Positions 33,027-36,098 of a stretch of 36,098 bases of DNA are shown here, piece after piece. Under the pieces are notes generated by a model. That model saw only the letters and a list, made by a program, of their open reading frames with translations. It made no database searches and was not told where the DNA came from. Positions within the stretch are counted from its first letter, which is position 1. Every line of letters begins with the position of its first letter. Source of the DNA: Caldifarciminota bacterium (GTDB lineage Bacteria > Hydrothermota > Hydrothermia > LBFQ01); assembly GCA_027002825.1 (NCBI GenBank), contig JALWZG010000105.1, forward strand, positions 1-36,098, read 5' to 3'. Both the position numbers and the translations under genes were made by a program.

Positions 33027-33031
33027 AAAAA
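33021..33031 (-). terminator. T-tract after tRNA-Thr
   Basis: On the minus strand the tRNA is followed at once by a T-rich stretch (T8 counting the discriminator, then ATTT), overlapping the hisC stop codon. It probably ends tRNA-Thr transcription. Confidence 0.5.
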
Positions 33032-33104
33032 AGCCAGCGGTGGGACTCGAACCCACAACCTGCGCATTACGAATGCGCCGCTCTGCCGGTTGAGCTACGC
33101 TGGC
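33032..33104 (-). tRNA. tRNA-Thr (anticodon CGT)
   Basis: A 73-nt cloverleaf: acceptor GCCAGCG/CGCTGGC, D arm GCTC/GAGC, anticodon stem GCGCA/TGCGC, loop TTCGTAA (anticodon CGT, reads ACG), T arm GTGGG-TTCGAGT-CCCAC, discriminator T. CCA is not encoded. Confidence 0.95.
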
Positions 33105-33115
33105 CTGAGGTGGGA

Positions 33116-33121
33116 ATTATA
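33116..33121 (-). promoter_or_regulatory. -10 element for tRNA-Thr
   Basis: TATAAT on the minus strand, 11 nt before the mature 5' end, identical in spacing to the tRNA-Val and tRNA-His promoters. Confidence 0.7.
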
Positions 33122-33151
33122 AACCCGAAAGGGGGGTGGGTGAGTCGTCCT

Positions 33152-33157
33152 TAGAAT
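33152..33157 (+). promoter_or_regulatory. -10 element for the transketolase-UbiA-GT4 operon
   Basis: TAGAAT preceded by T, 6 nt before the ATG at 33164. Confidence 0.65.
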
Positions 33158-33163
33158 AGGCAG

Positions 33164-34009
33164 ATGGGCGGAGAGGATCTGAGGGAACTCCAAAGGCTTG
33201 CCCTTCAGGTCAGGAGGGATATAGTTGAGATGACCTACAGGGCGCAGTCGGGTCATCAGGGCGGTGCCCTCTCGTGGGTTGAAATAGGCCTTCTGCTCTT
33301 CTTCAAGGTTATGAACCTGCGGAGGGAGGACCCTTTTTGGGAGGGGAGGGACAGGTTCGTCCTATCCAAGGGACACGCCTGCGCAACCCTGTATTCCATA
33401 TGGTCCCTCTTGGGGTGGGTGGACAGGGAATCCCTTTGGAGGTTCAGAAGGGTTGACGGGGAGCTTCAGGGCCACCCCTCGCGCAGGAGGACACCCTGGG
33501 CTGAGACCTCCACAGGCTCACTTTCCCAGGGGACGTCCGTTTCCGTGGGGATGGCCCTGGGACTGAAGATATCGGGGATAAAATCCCGGGTGTACACGCT
33601 CATAAGCGATGCGGAGCTACAGGAGGGACAGACCTGGGAGGCCGTTATGACGGCCGGCAACAGAAACCTTGACAACCTAACCTTTATCCTTGACTACAAC
33701 GGACTTCAGATAGAGGGAGACGTCCACGGGATAAACGATCCCACACCCATAGCCGATAAGTTCAGGGCGTTCAAGTGGGAGGTGGAAACGGTTGAAGACG
33801 GCCACGACTTCAACCAACTCTACGAGGCCCTCACGTGGGCAAAGAGGGTTAAGGGTAGACCCCAACTCGTCATAGCGAAGACGGTAAAGGGAAAGGGGGT
33901 CTCATTCATGGAGAACAGATATGAGTGGCACAGCAAGGTCCTGAGCGAGGAGGATTACAGACGCGCGGTTCGCGAGCTTGAGGAACGCCTGAAGGATCTC
34001 AATGGCTAA
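33164..34009 (+). CDS. Transketolase N-terminal (thiamine-diphosphate-binding) subunit
   Basis: A 281-residue protein equal to the first third of a full transketolase. It shows SGHQGGALSWVEIG, DRFVLSKGHACATLY, HPSRRRTPWAETSTGSLSQGTSVSVGMALG and the cofactor motif SDAELQEGQTWEAVMTAGNRNLDNLTFILDYN. The usual GDGE of that motif reads SDAE here: the Asp and Glu remain, but both Gly are replaced. Split transketolases need a separate C-terminal subunit with the pyrimidine and C-terminal domains, normally the next gene; here the next gene is a UbiA-type transferase. The C-half must lie elsewhere. The product, if active, would shuttle two-carbon units and supply ribose 5-phosphate. Confidence 0.9.
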   Translation: MGGEDLRELQRLALQVRRDIVEMTYRAQSGHQGGALSWVEIGLLLFFKVMNLRREDPFWEGRDRFVLSKGHACATLYSIWSLLGWVDRESLWRFRRVDGELQGHPSRRRTPWAETSTGSLSQGTSVSVGMALGLKISGIKSRVYTLISDAELQEGQTWEAVMTAGNRNLDNLTFILDYNGLQIEGDVHGINDPTPIADKFRAFKWEVETVEDGHDFNQLYEALTWAKRVKGRPQLVIAKTVKGKGVSFMENRYEWHSKVLSEEDYRRAVRELEERLKDLNG

Positions 34010-34862
34010 CCCAAGGGATTACGTAAGACTCATAAGGGTAAAGCAGTGGGTTAAAAACGTACTGGTTTTCGTTCCCCTCGTTTTCGCCGCAACATCGCCT
34101 GAGTGGATCCTCGGACACCTACCCCAGACCCTTATGGCCTTCCTATCCTTCTGTTTTATCTCATCGGCCGTTTATGTGTTCAACGATATAAAGGACGTGG
34201 AGAGGGACAGACTCCACCCCGTCAAAAGGCTTAGACCCCTGCCCTCGGGAAGGATAAGCACGGCTACGGCCACGGTTGTGGGTGCGCTCTTCCTCTTTTT
34301 ATCCGCCGCCCTCGGTTATCTGTTGGGAAAGCCCTTTTTACTCGTCCTTGTGCTTTACACCCTCAACAACCTTCTCTACACCGTCCTGTTGAAAAACCTC
34401 CAGCTGTTTGACGTGTTTTCCATAGCCTTCGGCTTTGTCCTGCGGGTGTACGCGGGTGCGGTTGCAATAGACGTCCCCGTATCGGCCTATCTCTTCTTAA
34501 CCGTTTTCTTCCTCGCCCTCTTCTTGGCAATAGGTAAGAGGAGGTACGAGATACTCCTCCTCGGTGAGGAGGGGAAAAACCACAGGAAGTCCTTAAGACA
34601 CTACAGCGTCTATTACCTTGACCAGCTCATGAACATATCCGCGACCCTGACCCTTGTGGTGTACACGATTTACGCCCTGAGCAGGGATGACTTCCTGTTC
34701 GCCTTTACGGTTCCCATCGTCGTGTTTGGGCTATTCAGATACTACCACATAACACACAACAAGGGGAAAGGAGAACCTTCGGACGACCTTTTGAGCGATC
34801 CCTTTATCCTTTTAAGCGGTGCGCTTTACTCCGGCGTTGTGCTTCTGAACTTCTTTTTGTGA
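34002..34862 (+). CDS. UbiA-family prenyl-phosphate phosphoribosyltransferase-like (DPPR-synthase type)
   Basis: A 286-residue membrane protein with about eight or nine segments. It opens with RLIRVKQWVKNVLVFVPLVFA, has the Asp motif NDIKDVERDRLHPVKRLRPLPSG, FGFVLRVYAGAVA, and the LAIGKRRYEILLLGEEGKNHRKSLRHYSVYYLDQLM loop. This matches decaprenyl-phosphate phosphoribose synthase relatives, which move 5-phosphoribose from PRPP onto a polyprenyl phosphate, better than MenA or UbiA proper. The ATG overlaps the transketolase stop by 8 nt, with AGGAT upstream. A link through ribose phosphate supply is plausible, but no DprE epimerase is visible, so the final sugar is unknown. Confidence 0.82.
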   Translation: MANPRDYVRLIRVKQWVKNVLVFVPLVFAATSPEWILGHLPQTLMAFLSFCFISSAVYVFNDIKDVERDRLHPVKRLRPLPSGRISTATATVVGALFLFLSAALGYLLGKPFLLVLVLYTLNNLLYTVLLKNLQLFDVFSIAFGFVLRVYAGAVAIDVPVSAYLFLTVFFLALFLAIGKRRYEILLLGEEGKNHRKSLRHYSVYYLDQLMNISATLTLVVYTIYALSRDDFLFAFTVPIVVFGLFRYYHITHNKGKGEPSDDLLSDPFILLSGALYSGVVLLNFFL

Positions 34863-34871
34863 GATCCGGGA

Positions 34872-35966
34872 ATGGCGCGTGAAGCAAGACGGATCCTGAT
34901 GATCACCGACAACTACCCGCACGAGGAGCGACCGCACATAACCCCATTTTTCAGCGATCACGCCAAAGTCCTACGCAGGATTGGAGAGGTCAAGGTGATC
35001 ACCCTGATAAGGACCCGCGGGTTCGGATACCGTCGCTACGTCTGGGAGGGAGTACCCGTTGAGGCCCTGATGATGCCCTACGTCCCCCGTATGGGCCTCA
35101 TCTTCCTCCCCCTCGCCCTACTCATGCACACCGCTCTACTGCTGAAGAACCTCCTCACCTTCAAACCGGACGCCGTGGTGGTGCATATGGCCCTGCCGGC
35201 CGGGATCCCCCCGGCGGTCTTCCTACGAAAGGGATTCCTGTTGGTTGAACACTCCTCCCGTTTTGTAGGTGGGATAAACGGCTTGCTTTCAAGGTTTGTT
35301 ATGCAAAACGCCTCAGATGTCCTTGTGGTAAGCAAATTTTTCAAGCGTGAAATTGAATTGAATCTCGGTATAAAAGGGTGTGACCTCCTACCCAATCCCG
35401 TTTTTGGCTGCGAAAATCCCCCTCCTCCACCCTTGGCCAAAAGCGCACTCTTCGTAGGCGCAATAACGGGGGGTAAAGACCCGATTCTCCTCAGGGAGGC
35501 GGCCCGTCTCCTCCCGGACTTCCGCTTCCGGTTCGTCGGTAGCGGTTCGGATCGTCCGTACCTGAAGCGTTTCCTCGCCAACATGCCCCCGAACTGTGAG
35601 TACATCGGCCCTCTCCCCAAGTCTGAGGTTTTGAAAGCCATGCAGAACAGCGACATACTCGTAAGCACGAGCAAGTACGAGACCTTTGGCGTGGCCCTTG
35701 CCGAGGCCCTCTCCTGCGGTAGGCCGGTGGTGTGGACCGACTCCGGTGGACCCAGGGATTTCTTGAACGAAAAAAACTCCGTAAAGGTTGTGGAGAGGAC
35801 ACCGGAGGCCGTTGCCAGGGCGATAAGGGAGGCCTATGAAAGATTAAAAAACGGCTACTTCAAACCGACGGAGATCAGGGAGAGCATCTTAGGGTACGCA
35901 TCACCCGAAAGGGTTGCCAAACTTTACGAGGATTACATCTTCAAAAAAAACAAAAAAAGCAGGTAG
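34872..35966 (+). CDS. GT4-family glycosyltransferase
   Basis: A 364-residue GT-B-fold enzyme. The N-terminal domain has LMITDNYPHEERPHITPFFSDHAKVL and the LVEHSSRF strand. The C-terminal domain has LFVGAITGGKDPILLREAARLLPD, FRFVGSGSD, and the donor-binding motif SKYETFGVALAEALSCGRPVV with Glu residues spaced as in the EX7E signature (ETFGVALAE). It probably adds a sugar to a lipid or polysaccharide precursor at the membrane, in line with the preceding prenyl-phosphate sugar transferase. It follows that gene after 9 nt. The last residues are KKNKKSR; their A-rich codons form the U-tract after 23S rRNA on the opposite strand. Confidence 0.9.
   Translation: MAREARRILMITDNYPHEERPHITPFFSDHAKVLRRIGEVKVITLIRTRGFGYRRYVWEGVPVEALMMPYVPRMGLIFLPLALLMHTALLLKNLLTFKPDAVVVHMALPAGIPPAVFLRKGFLLVEHSSRFVGGINGLLSRFVMQNASDVLVVSKFFKREIELNLGIKGCDLLPNPVFGCENPPPPPLAKSALFVGAITGGKDPILLREAARLLPDFRFRFVGSGSDRPYLKRFLANMPPNCEYIGPLPKSEVLKAMQNSDILVSTSKYETFGVALAEALSCGRPVVWTDSGGPRDFLNEKNSVKVVERTPEAVARAIREAYERLKNGYFKPTEIRESILGYASPERVAKLYEDYIFKKNKKSR
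35941..35959 (-). terminator. T-tract downstream of 23S rRNA, inside the glycosyltransferase 3' end
   Basis: On the minus strand about 20 nt after the 23S 3' end, T7-G-T8 occurs within the coding region of the convergent gene. It is a likely termination site for the rRNA transcript; I found no clear hairpin before it. Confidence 0.45.
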
Positions 35967-35979
35967 CGCAGGGAAGTGA

Positions 35980-36098
35980 GGCGACGAAATCCTCGGGCTA
36001 TTGGAACCGCTCGGCTCAACCCCTTGCGGGGCTTACACCTGCGGCCCATCTACCGGGTAGTCTCCCCGGGCCCTTACTCCAGAGTCCGAAGACTCTGG
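35980..36098 (-). rRNA. 23S ribosomal RNA, 3' end (partial, continues beyond the window)
   Basis: Read on the minus strand, the last 120 bases match the conserved 3' terminal region of bacterial 23S rRNA: GTAAGGGCCCGGGGAGACTA, then the helix-101-like GTGTAAGCCCCGCAAGGGG, TTGAGCCGAGCGG, and CCAATAGCCCGAGG, which corresponds to the usual GGTACTAATxxxCCGAGG end. The exact 3' end (about 35980) is estimated. No 5S rRNA gene follows: the convergent glycosyltransferase stop codon lies about 14 bp downstream. Confidence 0.93.

Noticed and set aside
7321-33151. A general -35 consensus for the plus-strand promoters
   Set aside because: Hexamers 16-18 bp upstream of the -10 elements do not agree with each other; only the minus-strand promoters at 3326 and 7306 have TTGACA/TTGAAA-like boxes.
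1-36098. CRISPR array, insertion sequence, prophage, integron or defence cluster
   Set aside because: I saw no regularly spaced repeats, transposase or integrase motifs, terminal inverted repeats, or nuclease/helicase defence genes, and gene composition is even across the window.

Overview
The window looks like a compact chromosomal segment from an uncultured thermophilic bacterium with a two-membrane envelope. Supporting signs are the near-exclusive use of AGG/AGA for Arg and ATA for Ile, purine-rich coding strands, very short intergenic gaps (mostly 0-65 bp), a Skp/OmpH homologue, lipoproteins, and a heme-binding beta-barrel candidate. The mix of a DUF6754 membrane protein, a DUF4175-like coiled-coil protein and secreted proteins with FlgD/type-IX-like C-terminal tails recalls candidate phyla of the WOR-3/Hydrothermae kind. 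That placement is an inference from memory and is weak. I see no mobile element, CRISPR array or phage gene, and no gene-free stretch over about 65 bp.

Layout, left to right: a truncated RND/HlyD-type adaptor lipoprotein and ccmE (-); rdgB and a GT-C-like membrane protein (+); a hypothetical membrane protein (-); a V-ATPase-F-like protein, a lipoprotein and a Skp fusion protein (+); a heme-barrel protein with a short-chain polyprenyl synthase (-); sua5 (+); a class III aminotransferase with ruvB (-); a DUF4175-like protein, a TPR protein and an M16 peptidase (+); tRNA-Val-nuoH-acpS-comEA (-); a secreted propeller-like protein (-); a PPOX-UbiA fusion, a parvulin lipoprotein with thiL, and a cation exchanger (+); sdhB (-); tRNA-His with a tandem nitroreductase (+); coaX, a class A PBP and a secreted protein (-); DUF6754, a membrane partner and hisC (+); tRNA-Thr (-); a transketolase N-half, a UbiA/DPPR-synthase-like protein and a GT4 glycosyltransferase (+); and finally the 3' end of a 23S rRNA gene (-), cut by the window edge.

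The most striking signal is in the transcription starts, not in any single gene. Each of the 19 mRNA units whose first gene I could place has a TANAAT -10 hexamer (9 TAGAAT, 4 TATAAT, 3 TACAAT, 3 TAAAAT) ending only 6-9 nt before the start codon. Transcription should therefore begin at or within a few bases of the start codon, so the leading genes should be leaderless, while several downstream operon genes keep Shine-Dalgarno-like sequences. The same rule resets several starts to TTG or GTG (rdgB, sua5, coaX, the PBP, the DUF4175-like gene). All three tRNA genes have the hexamer exactly 11 nt before the mature 5' end. Two tRNAs sit directly ahead of protein genes (nuoH 1 nt away, the nitroreductase 9 nt away), so tRNA 3' processing could itself create leaderless mRNAs.

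Functionally the window mixes housekeeping (nucleotide sanitation, tRNA t6A, recombination, CoA, ACP, thiamine), respiration (isolated nuoH and sdhB, a quinone-type prenyltransferase, a cytochrome-type protein, a Cys-type CcmE), and envelope assembly (PBP, chaperones, prenyl-phosphate sugar transfer). Subunits of complexes (NuoH, SdhB, V-ATPase F, transketolase N-half) stand apart from their usual partners.
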